A stretch of DNA of 34,941 bases from Opitutaceae bacterium (GCA_025360455.1 JANYCF010000401.1:1-34941); one strand, 5' to 3'. Positions 24,158-32,911 are shown, numbered from the stretch's first letter. Numbers and translations: made by a program. The notes: generated by a model not told the origin, from the sequence alone.

Positions 24158-25371
24158 AAATTTCTTTCGGTTACGGTTGCCCCATCGGTTAAACCAGCGG
24201 AGGGGTCCAAGGCAACCTTTTCTCCGGCCGCCACCCCGGCGCTCAACGTCACTTCGCCATCGAGCGCACTGGCGACGGTGACGGCCCGGCGTTCAGCCCG
24301 GCCATTCTGAACCACAAAAACACAATCACGTCCGTCCAGATTCAGTACCGCACTTTTCGGCAGCAACACGTGCCGGCGAAGATTGGCGGACGCCGGAGTC
24401 CCGGTGTCACGGAAGGCCACCTTTACCGCCATCTCGGGCAGAATGCGGGGATCGAGTTTGTCGAAGCCCACGCGCACGCGGACCGTGGATTTCTGGCGAT
24501 CAGCCGTGGGAATGATCGCGATCACTTTGCCCGGGATTTTCCACTCGGCATACGCATCCAGCGTCGCATCGACCGGCTGACCGGGCGTCACGCGGTTGAT
24601 GTAGCTCTCGTTGACATCGATTTCAATTTCCAGCGATTCCATGTCGACGATCGTGCAAATGCCCGTGCGCGTGAAACCGCCGGAGGACATCGGGGAAATC
24701 ATTTCGCCCGGTTGAGCGTTCTTCGAGGTAACGATACCGGCAAACGGAGCGCGAATGACCGTGTCGTTCAGCTGCTGTTGCCAAATGGCGACGGTGCGCT
24801 CCGCCACCGTGATATCCGACTGTTGCTGGGCCAGCCGCGCCCGGAGCGCCAAGACCGCTGCCTCTGCATGATCAAAATCCGATTGAGTGGCGACGTTACC
24901 CTTGATCAGCGAACCTTGGCGTTGCCACTCCTGCTCCGCCTCCTTCAGCCGCACGCGATTTTCCTCGAGCGCCGTCTTGGTGGATTCCGCCTGCGCTCGC
25001 GCCAGATGCAGGCTGGCCTGCACGTTCGTATCGTCGAGTCGCGCCAAAATCTGCTCAGTCTCCACCTTGACGCCCTCCTCGATCAGCACCTCGGTCACCT
25101 TGCCCGTCACCTTCGACGAAACCGTCGCGGCGCGGCGAGCGGTGACATAGCCGGAGGCGTTCAACACCGTACGCTCAGCGCCCGTAGCCACCTCTCTCGC
25201 AACCACCGTGCGCACCTCAATCGTAGCGGGGCGTTTCAACCACCAGAACACAATTGCACCGATGAACAAAATGATGACCGCCAAAGTTATCCATCCGGAT
25301 GAACGTGACGCGGGCGAATTTTCCTTTCGCTCAATCTTCAAATCATCCAACCGGGGTGAAGGCATGCTCAT
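24154..25371 (-). CDS. HlyD/MacA-type membrane-fusion protein
   Basis: A 405-residue periplasmic adaptor anchored by one helix (WITLAVIILFIGAIVFWWL, 27-45). A biotinyl-lipoyl-like half (ASGYVTARRAATVSSKVTGK) is followed by a long coiled-coil hairpin (about 120-210) and a second half (VIRAPFAGIVTSKNAQPGEM). Beta-barrel and membrane-proximal domains end the chain. It links an inner-membrane ABC exporter to the periplasm. First gene of the operon. ATG 25371 or the in-frame ATG at 25365 is preferred; the frame remains open upstream to 25773 but that part looks non-coding. Confidence 0.9.
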   Translation of the reverse strand: MSMPSPRLDDLKIERKENSPASRSSGWITLAVIILFIGAIVFWWLKRPATIEVRTVVAREVATGAERTVLNASGYVTARRAATVSSKVTGKVTEVLIEEGVKVETEQILARLDDTNVQASLHLARAQAESTKTALEENRVRLKEAEQEWQRQGSLIKGNVATQSDFDHAEAAVLALRARLAQQQSDITVAERTVAIWQQQLNDTVIRAPFAGIVTSKNAQPGEMISPMSSGGFTRTGICTIVDMESLEIEIDVNESYINRVTPGQPVDATLDAYAEWKIPGKVIAIIPTADRQKSTVRVRVGFDKLDPRILPEMAVKVAFRDTGTPASANLRRHVLLPKSAVLNLDGRDCVFVVQNGRAERRAVTVASALDGEVTLSAGVAAGEKVALDPSAGLTDGATVTERNL

Positions 25372-25781
25372 ACGGGTAATCATCCAATTAACCCGCAATT
25401 TTTCCGGGTCAATCGCGATACGGCCCAAAGGCCGGGCGCATCGCAGTTTTTGGTACTGGAGCATGTTTCCCTCGTAAGTTGCGTTACCGGGCGAATGCGA
25501 CATCGGCCACTTGCCTCGCAACGTGGCGCGACCAGCGCGCCACCAACCCAGATTCGAGGACTGCCCAAAAACCGGGATGATGGTCACGCAATGGGGAATT
25601 TCGTCATCACTGATGAGGAAATCAGCGGTTGTTACGCTATCCCCAAAGCAAACGGCACAGCGGAAAATCACCGAATCGCAACAATTGCGCACAAACCGCG
25701 GTTGACCGGACGGTGAGAGCATCGCAGAAACCTTACGCGCGGGCCTGCGTGACCACTCGATTTTCCACCCCACTACCCCGC
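25372..25781. other. Divergent intergenic region between the export operon and the cas operon
   Basis: A gap of 410 bases. It should contain the cas promoter and the export-operon promoter, though no strong -35/-10 pair is seen. A hairpin with perfect 8-base arms, GTGGCGCG (25523-25530) and CGCGCCAC (25536-25543), is the only clear structure; a smaller palindrome CATCACTGATG lies near 25605. No CRISPR repeat copy is visible. Confidence 0.45.
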
Positions 25782-28061
25782 ATGCCCTACTACGCGCACA
25801 CGGCCGTTCACCCCGACGGCACCCGCGATCAGAATGAATCGCACTGGCAACCGCTAGCCGTGCATTTGCGCAACGTCGCCGATCTCGCCGCCCAATTCGC
25901 CGCGCCCTTCGGTGCCAGCGAAGAAGCCCGCCTCGCCGGATTGCTGCATGATCTGGGGAAATACTCCGCTCGCTTTCAACAACGCCTCCGCGACCCCAAT
26001 ATTCACGGAATCAATCACTGGTCGATGGGCACTCTTGCGGCCGCGAATCGGAAGCAAATCTCCGCAGCCTTTGCAATTGAAGGCCATCACACAGGGATGC
26101 CCGCATTCGCTGAAAACGATATCGAAACGACCCTCGAAGCGCTCAAGCCACGCATTGCAAATCTTCAAATCCCGCTATCCGCTGAAAAACTAAACGGTTT
26201 TCCTGAAACCCTCGACGAACTCACCGTGCGCCTAATCGCTGACGGCATTCATCCGCCCGACCTCACCTTGACGAAATCCTCAGCCAAAGATTTCACGACC
26301 GCTCTTCGCACGCGGATGATTTTCTCTTCACTCGTCGATTCCGACTTTCTCGACACGGAACAACACTTCGACGCGGTTCAGGCCGCCCGCCGTACTCCTG
26401 TCTTGCTTCAGCCCGAGACCGCCTTGCCCCACTTACTCAGCGCGTTGGCCAAGAAATCCTCAGTCGGATTCGTCAACGAGCTACGTCGCCAACTTCTTCA
26501 CGACGCACTTGCCGCCGCCGAACACCTACCCGGACTTTTCACGCTCACCGCGCCCACCGGTAGCGGCAAAACTCTGGCCTCTCTTGCCTTCGCTCTTCGC
26601 CACATCGCGCACCACAACCGTACCCTCGCGCCCAACGATCCGAACCGTCTCCGCCGCATCATTGTCGTCATTCCCTTCACCAGCATCATCGAGCAAACCG
26701 CGCGCATCTACCGCGAGCTCTTCGAGCCCCATTTCGGCTCCGACTACATTCTCGAACATCACAGCGCGGTCGTTCCCCGCGAACGCCCCGCCGACAAGAA
26801 CCAAGACGCCGAGGACGAGCGCCTCCGCCGCGCCCGTCTCGCCCAAGAAAATTGGGATGCGCCCATCGTTGTCACGACCAACGTGCAGTTCTTCGAGAGC
26901 CTCTTCGGCCATCGCCCTTCGCAGTGCCGCAAGCTTCACAATATTTCCCGCTCCGTCGTGCTTTTCGACGAAGTGCAAACCTTGCCCGCACGACTCGTCC
27001 CTTCGCTCCTCTCATCCGTTACGGGATTGGTGCGCGATTACGGTATTACCGCCGTCTTTGGCACCGCTACCCAGCCCGCTTTCGCTGCCGCTGCCGCCGC
27101 GATTCCCGGTGGCTGGCAACCAGTGGAAATCTCCTCACAACCCAAGATCATGGCCGACGGCTTGCGTCGCACACGCATCGTCCTCCGGCCCGTTGATCAG
27201 CAGCCGACTTGGCCTGAGCTCGCGACCGAGATTTCCCAACACCGCCAAGTGCTCTGCGTCGTGAATCTCAAACGGCACGCCCACGAACTGTTTTCCGCAC
27301 TGCCAGCCGAAAATCGTTTCCACCTTTCCTCGGCCATGTGCCCCGCGCATCGCCAAGTGCAGCTTGCGGAAATCCGCCGCCGTCTCGACCGCACCCACGA
27401 CGAACCATGCCGCCTCATTTCCACCCAGCTCATCGAAGCGGGTGTCGATGTCGACTTCCCCCGCGTCTATCGTGCCGCCGGCCCGCTCGATTCCATCATC
27501 CAAACCGCCGGTCGCTGCAACCGCGAGGGCCTCAATGCCGAGCCCGGCGAGGTCACCATCTTCCGCCCCCTCGACCACCGCCTGCCGCCCGGTGCCTACA
27601 AGCAAGCGGCAATAATCACCGAAGCATTCCTCACCGAGAACCCCGGCATCGACCTTCACGATCCCGCAACCTACGCCTCTTATTTCGCCCGGCTATACGG
27701 CACGCTTGGCCCCACTTCCGCCCAAGACGATCCCGCCTACGCCGCATCCGCCGCGCTCCACTTCCCGCTCGCGCACCGCGAATGCCCACTCATCGGCGAT
27801 GAGACCCGCTCCGTCGTCGTACGTTGGGGCGACGGCGAACGTCTCGTCACCCAGCTGCGCCACGAAAAGCATCTCTCCCGCGACGATTGGCGACTCATCC
27901 AACGCTTCTCAGTGAACTTCTACCTCTCCGAATTTTCCCTAGCCCTTGCCCGGGGCATCATCGTGCAACCACTCCCCGACACCGAATTTTATTTCTGGAA
28001 CGGTCATTACGACGAATACCTCGGCGTCTCCGAACCCGCCCTCAACCAATATGCTCCATGA
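25782..28061 (+). CDS. cas3: Type I-C CRISPR helicase-nuclease Cas3
   Basis: A 759-residue protein that would degrade DNA bound by Cascade. The N-terminal HD nuclease has LLHDLGKYSARFQQ (54-67), with H56-D57, plus NHWSMG (78-83) and EGHHTG (100-105). The SF2 helicase has Walker A LTAPTGSGKT (255-264), DEVQ box VLFDEVQTLP (393-402), FGTATQPAF (426-434), TQLIEAGVDVDFP (548-560) and QTAGRCNREG (574-583). First gene of the cas operon; its stop overlaps the cas5c start (ATGA, 28058-28061). ATG 25782 is chosen because the frame upstream to 25629 is not HD-domain sequence. Confidence 0.96.
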   Translation: MPYYAHTAVHPDGTRDQNESHWQPLAVHLRNVADLAAQFAAPFGASEEARLAGLLHDLGKYSARFQQRLRDPNIHGINHWSMGTLAAANRKQISAAFAIEGHHTGMPAFAENDIETTLEALKPRIANLQIPLSAEKLNGFPETLDELTVRLIADGIHPPDLTLTKSSAKDFTTALRTRMIFSSLVDSDFLDTEQHFDAVQAARRTPVLLQPETALPHLLSALAKKSSVGFVNELRRQLLHDALAAAEHLPGLFTLTAPTGSGKTLASLAFALRHIAHHNRTLAPNDPNRLRRIIVVIPFTSIIEQTARIYRELFEPHFGSDYILEHHSAVVPRERPADKNQDAEDERLRRARLAQENWDAPIVVTTNVQFFESLFGHRPSQCRKLHNISRSVVLFDEVQTLPARLVPSLLSSVTGLVRDYGITAVFGTATQPAFAAAAAAIPGGWQPVEISSQPKIMADGLRRTRIVLRPVDQQPTWPELATEISQHRQVLCVVNLKRHAHELFSALPAENRFHLSSAMCPAHRQVQLAEIRRRLDRTHDEPCRLISTQLIEAGVDVDFPRVYRAAGPLDSIIQTAGRCNREGLNAEPGEVTIFRPLDHRLPPGAYKQAAIITEAFLTENPGIDLHDPATYASYFARLYGTLGPTSAQDDPAYAASAALHFPLAHRECPLIGDETRSVVVRWGDGERLVTQLRHEKHLSRDDWRLIQRFSVNFYLSEFSLALARGIIVQPLPDTEFYFWNGHYDEYLGVSEPALNQYAP

Positions 28062-28780
28062 ATAACAACCCTATCTATCTCCGCGCCTGGGGCGACCTCG
28101 CCTGCTTCACCCGTCCCGAGATGAAAGTCGAACGCGTCAGCTATCCCGTCATCACCCCCAGCGCCGCCCGGGGCCTGCTTGAAGCCATCCTCTACAAGCC
28201 GCAGTTCCGCTGGTGCATTCATCGCATCGCCGTGCGCCGCCCCATCCAATTCCTCGCCTTCCGCCGCAACGAGGTGAAGTCGAAAGTCTCGCGCAACCCC
28301 GAACCAATTTTCGCCGACGAAGATCGCACCCAGCGTAATACCCTCGCCCTGCGCCAAGTCGAATACGTGATTGAGGCCAGTCTTGTGCTCACCCCGCTGG
28401 CTGGCCGTCCTCGCCTCAGCCAGTACGGTGCTGACGAACCCACTGGCGACGACAATCTCGGCAAATATTACGGCATGGCCCGCCGCCGCATGGAGCAAGG
28501 CCAGTGTTTTCATCAACCCAGCTTCGGCTGCCGCGAATTCCCTGCCCACTTCGAACTCGCCACCGCCTCAGCCATGCAAGTCACCCCCGGCCTGAACGCC
28601 GACGCCGATCTCGGTCTCATGCTCTACGACGTGTTCGATTTGGATATCGGTGACGCATGGCAAGCCGGCAAGATCGAGGCCCGCCCGCAAATTACGTTCT
28701 TCCGCGCCACGCTCAAAAACGGCATCGTGGAAGTCCCCGCTTGGTCCGAAGTCCGCAAGCAACTCGGAGGTGCAGCATGA
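28058..28780 (+). CDS. cas5c: Type I-C Cas5c, crRNA-processing endoribonuclease
   Basis: A 240-residue protein. In type I-C there is no Cas6, and Cas5c cuts the pre-crRNA and caps the 5' handle. The RAMP entry YLRAWGDLACFTRPEMKVER is present at 7-26, followed by SYPVITPSAARGLLEAIL, the family-typical helix. The end has the expected ARPQITFFRATLKNGIVEVP. The usual catalytic set (Tyr, Lys, His) is most likely Y28 or Y46, K23 and nearby histidines; this cannot be assigned with certainty. Coupled by four-base overlaps to cas3 and cas8c. Confidence 0.95.
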   Translation: MNNNPIYLRAWGDLACFTRPEMKVERVSYPVITPSAARGLLEAILYKPQFRWCIHRIAVRRPIQFLAFRRNEVKSKVSRNPEPIFADEDRTQRNTLALRQVEYVIEASLVLTPLAGRPRLSQYGADEPTGDDNLGKYYGMARRRMEQGQCFHQPSFGCREFPAHFELATASAMQVTPGLNADADLGLMLYDVFDLDIGDAWQAGKIEARPQITFFRATLKNGIVEVPAWSEVRKQLGGAA

Positions 28781-30555
28781 TGCTCCAAGCTCTACTCCAT
28801 TATGCCGAACGCAAAATGGTCGAAGATCAGTCGTTTTCCGATCCAGACTTTGAGCCCGTGGATTTACATTGGCTCATCCAAATCGACGAAGCCGGAAAAC
28901 TTTCGGGCGATCCGCTTTCCCTCATAACGATCGAGGGAAAAAAGAAGAAGGTGAAGAAATCCCGTCGGCCTGCGACTTCGGTGAATGAGCTTTCTGTTCG
29001 ATCTCTCGAAAAAGCCAAAAGCTATTTCCTCTGCGACTCGCTCGAACGAGTAATCCTGTTGTTTGACGAAGGAATCGAGTCCGTCGATCCTCTCGCGCAC
29101 GCCCGGCAGCGATATTTCAAAAGTTTGCTCACCGAAGCTTCCAACGATGCGCCTAACGTAACTTCAGCCATGCTAGCATTCCTCAATAGCCAGGAAGAAC
29201 TCGCACACTGCCGTGAAAAGCTCAACGAAGCTCGCGCCGACTCCGGACATAACTGCACCTTCCAAGTAGCAGGTGGCAATGTGCTGGACGATCAGCGCTT
29301 GATCCAATTCTGGCGAAAGCGCCGCTCCGCCAGCCAAAGCTCGAAGGGCGAGAAGCAGATTTGCTTGGTCACCGGCATCCTATCCGAAACCATTTCCACG
29401 ACTGAGAAAATCAAGGGAGTCGGCGCACAGGACACGAATCTCATTTCAGCCAATGAGAAGGCGTTTCAGTCCTACGGCCTTGATCAAAGCAAGAACTCGC
29501 CGATCAGTGCCCGCGCCGAACAACTGACTCGGGCCGCCTTAAATGAACTGATAAAAAAGGCATTTCGCACCGGAGATAAATCCCCAATCTACCACCTCAG
29601 CTGGACGAAGGAGCCAGCCCCCACGGATCTCTTCGCACTGCTCACCTCTGCCGACGACGCTGAGGTCAAAAACTTCCAGACTGCTCCAAAAAACGGAATG
29701 GCCCCCGCCAAAATTGAAGCAAATGCCTACTACGCTATGAGCCTGTCAGGTAATGGAGGACGCATTATCATCCGCGATTGGCTCGAATCCACGGTCCAAG
29801 ACATCGAAACGAACATACACGGCTGGTTTGAGGATCTGGAAATCATCGAGACCGACGGTGCCAATACAAAATATGCCTTCAAGGTTTGGTCTCTGCTTGC
29901 CGCCCTTGTTCCAAAGAAAGACGGAAAGCCTGATTTCGATAAACTTCCCCCTCAGGTCGCCACCCAGTTCCTCTACGCCGCCCTGCGCGGCACAGCCCTG
30001 CCTCAGACCGCGCTAACAGCAGCCATTCGCCGTCAACAAATCGAAAACAAACAGCCCGGCGACCATGCCGATCCACGACTTAATCCCGCACGCATGGCGC
30101 TCATCCGTGCGGGCCTCAACCGCTCTCTTTCAACCATCACCCCAAAAATAATTATGACTGCATCACTCGATTCTGATTCCTCCGACGCCGCCTACTTGTG
30201 CGGCCGTCTCTTCGCCGTGTTCGACCGCCTGCAATATCTCGCTCTAGGCGGGGTGAATGCCGGTGTGGTCGAACGCTTCTACGCCAGCGCCAGTGTCACC
30301 CCTGCGCTCGTCATGGGTCGTCTGTTCCGCAACGCCCAATTCCATCTCGCGAAAGCCGGTGGCGGCATCGCCGAGAATGCGCGCAAGGACTTCGAGGAAA
30401 TTTCCTCCGCTCTCGGCAAGACCTTCCCCGCCTCGCTCGACTTAGAAGCCCAAGGCCGCTTCGCCCTCGGCTACTACCACCAAAAAGCTGATTACCGCCG
30501 CCGCACTGCCGAGCGCAAAGAAGCCAAAGAAGCTGCCGAAGCCACCACCACTTAA
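28777..30555 (+). CDS. cas8c: Type I-C large Cascade subunit Cas8c
   Basis: A 592-residue protein of the Cas8c/Csd1 family, the large subunit that recognises the PAM and recruits Cas3. Typical stretches are VDLHWLIQIDEAGKL (28-42), CLVTGILSETISTTEKIKGV and YYAMSLSGNGGRIIIRDW. The ATG at 28777 is preceded by GGAGG seven bases before, the best ribosome-binding site of the operon, and overlaps the cas5c stop. The lysine/serine-rich segment KKKKVKKSRRPATS (94-107) is unusual. The 3' third probably also encodes Cas11c (see separate entry). Confidence 0.95.
   Translation: MMLQALLHYAERKMVEDQSFSDPDFEPVDLHWLIQIDEAGKLSGDPLSLITIEGKKKKVKKSRRPATSVNELSVRSLEKAKSYFLCDSLERVILLFDEGIESVDPLAHARQRYFKSLLTEASNDAPNVTSAMLAFLNSQEELAHCREKLNEARADSGHNCTFQVAGGNVLDDQRLIQFWRKRRSASQSSKGEKQICLVTGILSETISTTEKIKGVGAQDTNLISANEKAFQSYGLDQSKNSPISARAEQLTRAALNELIKKAFRTGDKSPIYHLSWTKEPAPTDLFALLTSADDAEVKNFQTAPKNGMAPAKIEANAYYAMSLSGNGGRIIIRDWLESTVQDIETNIHGWFEDLEIIETDGANTKYAFKVWSLLAALVPKKDGKPDFDKLPPQVATQFLYAALRGTALPQTALTAAIRRQQIENKQPGDHADPRLNPARMALIRAGLNRSLSTITPKIIMTASLDSDSSDAAYLCGRLFAVFDRLQYLALGGVNAGVVERFYASASVTPALVMGRLFRNAQFHLAKAGGGIAENARKDFEEISSALGKTFPASLDLEAQGRFALGYYHQKADYRRRTAERKEAKEAAEATTT
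30154..30555 (+). CDS. Probable internally initiated small subunit Cas11c
   Basis: In type I-C systems the small subunit is known to be made by internal translation of the cas8c 3' end. Here an in-frame ATG at 30154 would give 133 residues (MTASLDSDSSDAAYLCGRLF and on), near the size of known Cas11c, with a helical composition. A second in-frame ATG at 30094 would give 153 residues. Neither has a clear ribosome-binding site, so the exact start is uncertain. Confidence 0.4.
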   Translation: MTASLDSDSSDAAYLCGRLFAVFDRLQYLALGGVNAGVVERFYASASVTPALVMGRLFRNAQFHLAKAGGGIAENARKDFEEISSALGKTFPASLDLEAQGRFALGYYHQKADYRRRTAERKEAKEAAEATTT

Positions 30556-30565
30556 TCTTTCGATC

Positions 30566-30625
30566 TCTCAACCGTCCGTCTCTCAAATCTCCGTTTCTCA
30601 AATTCTCTAATTTCTAATCACAACT
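30566..30625. repeat. Low-complexity TCTCAAAT-rich spacer before cas7c
   Basis: Several TCTCAA, CTCAAAT and TTTCTAAT units in the 81-base gap between cas8c and cas7c. Looks like a degenerate relative of the AT-rich repeats found around cas4, cas1 and cas2. Confidence 0.45.
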
Positions 30626-30636
30626 CCAATCCTCCC

Positions 30637-31506
30637 ATGTCCCTACCCATCCAATCCCGCTACGACTTCGTTTATCTCTTCGACTGCAAAGACGGCAACC
30701 CCAACGGCGACCCTGATGCCGCCAACTCCCCCCGAGTTGACCCGCAGGATATGCACGGCCTCGTCTCCGACGTCTGCCTAAAACGCAAAGTCCGCAACTT
30801 CGTTCAAATCGCCAAGCCCGGAGCCGACGGCTACGATATTTTTATCCAGCAAAGCGCCGTTCTTAACGACCGCATTCAAAAAGCCCACGATGACCTTGGC
30901 CATAAAATCGATGGCAAGAAAGGCACGACCCGCGAGCAAGTCAGCTCTGCCCGCACCAAAATGTGCTCCCGTTATTACGATGTCCGCACCTTTGGGGCAG
31001 TCATGTCCACCGGTGTAAACGCCGGCCAAGTACGTGGCCCCGTACAGGTGAGCTTTAGTCGCTCTATCGACCCCGTGCTTCCGCTCGATGTCAGTATCAC
31101 CCGCATGGCTGTAGCCGAGGCGAAGGACGCCGAATCACCCAACCAAACGATGGGCCGCAAAAACCTGATCCCCTATGGCCTCTATCGCTGCCACGGTTTC
31201 ATCAGCGCCCATCTCGCCACAGACACCATTTTCACCGAAACCGATCTTGAGCTTTTCTGGCAGGCGCTCTCCCAAATGTTCGATCACGACCGCTCCGCAG
31301 CTCGTGGGACAATGGCACCGCAAAAGCTCATCGTCTTCAAGCACACCTCCGCTCTCGGCAACGCCCCGGCGCACAAGCTTTTCGAGCGTGTTACTGTCGC
31401 TTTGAAACCTACCGTGAAATCAGCCGCCCGGCAATTCTCCGATTACGACGTTACCATAAACGAGCAAAACCTCCCTGTCGGTATAACCATTCAGTCTCTC
31501 CTGTGA
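30637..31506 (+). CDS. cas7c: Type I-C Cascade backbone subunit Cas7c
   Basis: A 289-residue Cas7c/Csd2 protein; several copies coat the crRNA. The family N-terminus YDFVYLFDCKDGNPNGDPDA (9-28) and PRVDPQDMHGLVSDVCLKRK are clear. RYYDVRTFGAVMSTG and RGPVQVSFSRSIDPVLPLDV complete the RNA-binding RAMP fold. Stop overlaps the GTG start of cas4 by four bases. ATG 30637 has no ribosome-binding site, as is usual in this window. Confidence 0.96.
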   Translation: MSLPIQSRYDFVYLFDCKDGNPNGDPDAANSPRVDPQDMHGLVSDVCLKRKVRNFVQIAKPGADGYDIFIQQSAVLNDRIQKAHDDLGHKIDGKKGTTREQVSSARTKMCSRYYDVRTFGAVMSTGVNAGQVRGPVQVSFSRSIDPVLPLDVSITRMAVAEAKDAESPNQTMGRKNLIPYGLYRCHGFISAHLATDTIFTETDLELFWQALSQMFDHDRSAARGTMAPQKLIVFKHTSALGNAPAHKLFERVTVALKPTVKSAARQFSDYDVTINEQNLPVGITIQSLL

Positions 31507-32204
31507 GTCCTACGGCATCAGTGCCGTCTCCCTTCTCTGCGGCCGGGAGCAATCCCCTGCCGCTCTCTGCCCTGAACGACTTCCTCTTCTGCCCGCGGCG
31601 GGCGGGGTTGAAGTTCATCGAGGGCCTGCGCGGGGAGAACGAGCACACAGTCATCGGCGATCTCGCCCACGAAAACGTGGACTTCCCCGGCTACGAGCAA
31701 CGCGCAGGCTGGACGCTGCTGCGTGCCCTGCCGCTTTTCTCCGACAAACTCGGACTCTCCGGCAAGGCGGACCTCATCGAGGTGCACCTCGATGAATCTC
31801 AAATGGCAAATTTGAAATCTGAGATTCGACCGGTCGTGCGGGAAGCACGGCCCGTGGAGTACAAGAAAGGCCCGAAGCGCCGCTTCGACAACGACGAGGT
31901 GCAGCTCTGCGCGCAGGCGCTTTGTCTGGAGGAAATGTTCGGCATCACCGTGCCAGCCGGTGCGATCTTCTACGCCCAGTCCGAGCGCCGCGCCGAGGTC
32001 ATTTTTGACGAGGCCCTCCGCCAGCTGACGCTGTCCGCCATTTCAAATCTCAAATCTCTCATCTCAAATGCCGCCATCCCAGCCGCAGAGCTAAAACCCC
32101 AGTGCGAAGGCTGCTCACTCCACGAAGTCTGCCTGCCCGAACTCGCCCGCTCCGCCAGCGCTTGGCGCGCGGCGGAAACCCGCCTCTTCACCCCGGTGGA
32201 CTGA
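31503..32204 (+). CDS. cas4: Cas4 exonuclease for spacer acquisition, carrying repeat-derived insertions
   Basis: A 233-residue Cas4 that trims pre-spacers at the PAM side. The [4Fe-4S] cysteines are C30 (FLFCPRR), C201, C204 and C210 (CEGCSLHEVC). Nuclease residues are in LSGKADLIEV (85-94), PVEYKKG (117-123) and DEVQLCAQALCLEEMFG. GTG 31503 is the start, overlapping the cas7c stop. Two segments, residues 98-109 and 179-190, are encoded by copies of the AT-rich repeat that otherwise lies between genes (31794-31827 and 32038-32070). Both fall in regions that vary among Cas4 proteins as I know them, so function may be kept. Confidence 0.95.
   Translation: MSPTASVPSPFSAAGSNPLPLSALNDFLFCPRRAGLKFIEGLRGENEHTVIGDLAHENVDFPGYEQRAGWTLLRALPLFSDKLGLSGKADLIEVHLDESQMANLKSEIRPVVREARPVEYKKGPKRRFDNDEVQLCAQALCLEEMFGITVPAGAIFYAQSERRAEVIFDEALRQLTLSAISNLKSLISNAAIPAAELKPQCEGCSLHEVCLPELARSASAWRAAETRLFTPVD
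31794..31827. repeat. AT-rich repeat inside cas4 (a)
   Basis: GAATCTCA at one end and TGAGATTC at the other, with AAATTTGAAATCT between: a palindrome-like copy of the cas-operon repeat, translated in frame as residues 98-109 of Cas4. Confidence 0.7.
32038..32070. repeat. AT-rich repeat inside cas4 (b)
   Basis: Contains TTTCAAATCTCAAATCTCTC, a tandem-like variant of the repeat, translated in frame as residues 179-190 of Cas4. Confidence 0.6.
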
Positions 32205-32268
32205 CGTCCCTCCCTCCTTTGGAATCACAATCCACGCCCGCTTCCCGAAAAACCACTCCACCAACCTC

Positions 32269-32300
32269 AATCTCAAATCTGCAATTTCAGATTTCATATC
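32269..32300. repeat. AT-rich repeat (c), left flank of the four-helix-bundle gene
   Basis: Starts AATCTCAAATCTGCAATTTC and matches the copy at 32855-32886 in 30 of 32 positions. It stands 22 bases before the ATG of the four-helix-bundle gene. Confidence 0.8.
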
Positions 32301-32322
32301 CCCCACCCCAGCCCCCTACCCC

Positions 32323-32856
32323 ATGCCCACCTATCAACGCTTCGAAGATCTCCCCGTCTGGAATGCCGCCGCCCAACTCTACGACCAAGTCGATGACTTC
32401 ATCGACCGCGCTCCGCCCCGCCTGCGCCATTCCTTCCGTGACCAGCTCGAGCGTGCGACGCTTTCCGTCTCCAACAACATCGCCGAAGGCTTCGAGCGCG
32501 GGACGACGAACGAGCTGCTGATGTTCCTCTACATCGCCCGCAGCTCCGCCGGCGAAGTCCGCTCCATGCTGACTGTCGGCTCCCGCCGGCCCTACCTCGC
32601 AAAATTCAAAACTGAGATTTCAGATCTCATAAAGCTCGCCGAGTCCTGCTCGCGCCAATTGCGCGGTTGGGCCGACTCCCTGCAAAACTCCGACATCACC
32701 GGCCCACGACACCTGAACGACAAGTCGCGGACCACCTATCAGAAAGGCAAGGCCCGCGAGTCCGGCGCAGCTGATTTCCAAAAGCTGGTCGCCCAGCACC
32801 TCGCGCCCGATCATCCGCTGCATCCCAGTCGCCGGCCACAGGGCCGAGGCCGTTAA
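32323..32856 (+). CDS. Four-helix-bundle protein (23S rRNA IVP / bAvd family) inserted in the cas operon
   Basis: A 177-residue protein. Residues 1-120 are the S23/IVP-type four-helix bundle: YQRFEDLPVWNAAAQLYDQV (4-23), LERATLSVSNNIAEGFERGT (42-61), FLYIARSSAGEVRSML (68-83) and a final helix to about 120. Family members lie in rRNA intervening sequences or, as Avd, in diversity-generating retroelements; they bind nucleic acid. The usual length is about 115-125, so residues 121-177 are an extra basic tail (DKSRTTYQKGKARE, RRPQGRGR). Residues 94-103 are encoded by a copy of the local AT-rich repeat. The gene splits cas4 from cas1, has repeats on both sides, and is not a known Cas protein. No reverse transcriptase is nearby. 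Confidence 0.85.
   Translation: MPTYQRFEDLPVWNAAAQLYDQVDDFIDRAPPRLRHSFRDQLERATLSVSNNIAEGFERGTTNELLMFLYIARSSAGEVRSMLTVGSRRPYLAKFKTEISDLIKLAESCSRQLRGWADSLQNSDITGPRHLNDKSRTTYQKGKARESGAADFQKLVAQHLAPDHPLHPSRRPQGRGR
32602..32630. repeat. AT-rich repeat inside the four-helix-bundle gene (d)
   Basis: AAATTCAAAACTGAGATTTC then AGATCTCAT: a diverged copy of the cas-operon repeat, read in frame in the last helix. The match is partial. Confidence 0.45.
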
Positions 32857-32886
32857 TCTCAAATCTACAATTTCAGATTTCAAATC
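32855..32886. repeat. AT-rich repeat (e), right flank of the four-helix-bundle gene
   Basis: Starts AATCTCAAATCTACAATTTC; near-identical to 32269-32300 in the same orientation, so the gene lies between direct repeats. It overlaps the stop codon of that gene (32854-32856). Confidence 0.8.
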
Positions 32887-32911
32887 GGCGCGAAGCCAAA
32901 ATCGACCGCCG

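Noticed and set aside
24370-25302. 310-codon plus-strand frame
   Set aside because: Antisense to the membrane-fusion protein gene.
32323-32856. Avd gene of a diversity-generating retroelement
   Set aside because: No reverse transcriptase and no template/variable repeat pair are visible nearby.
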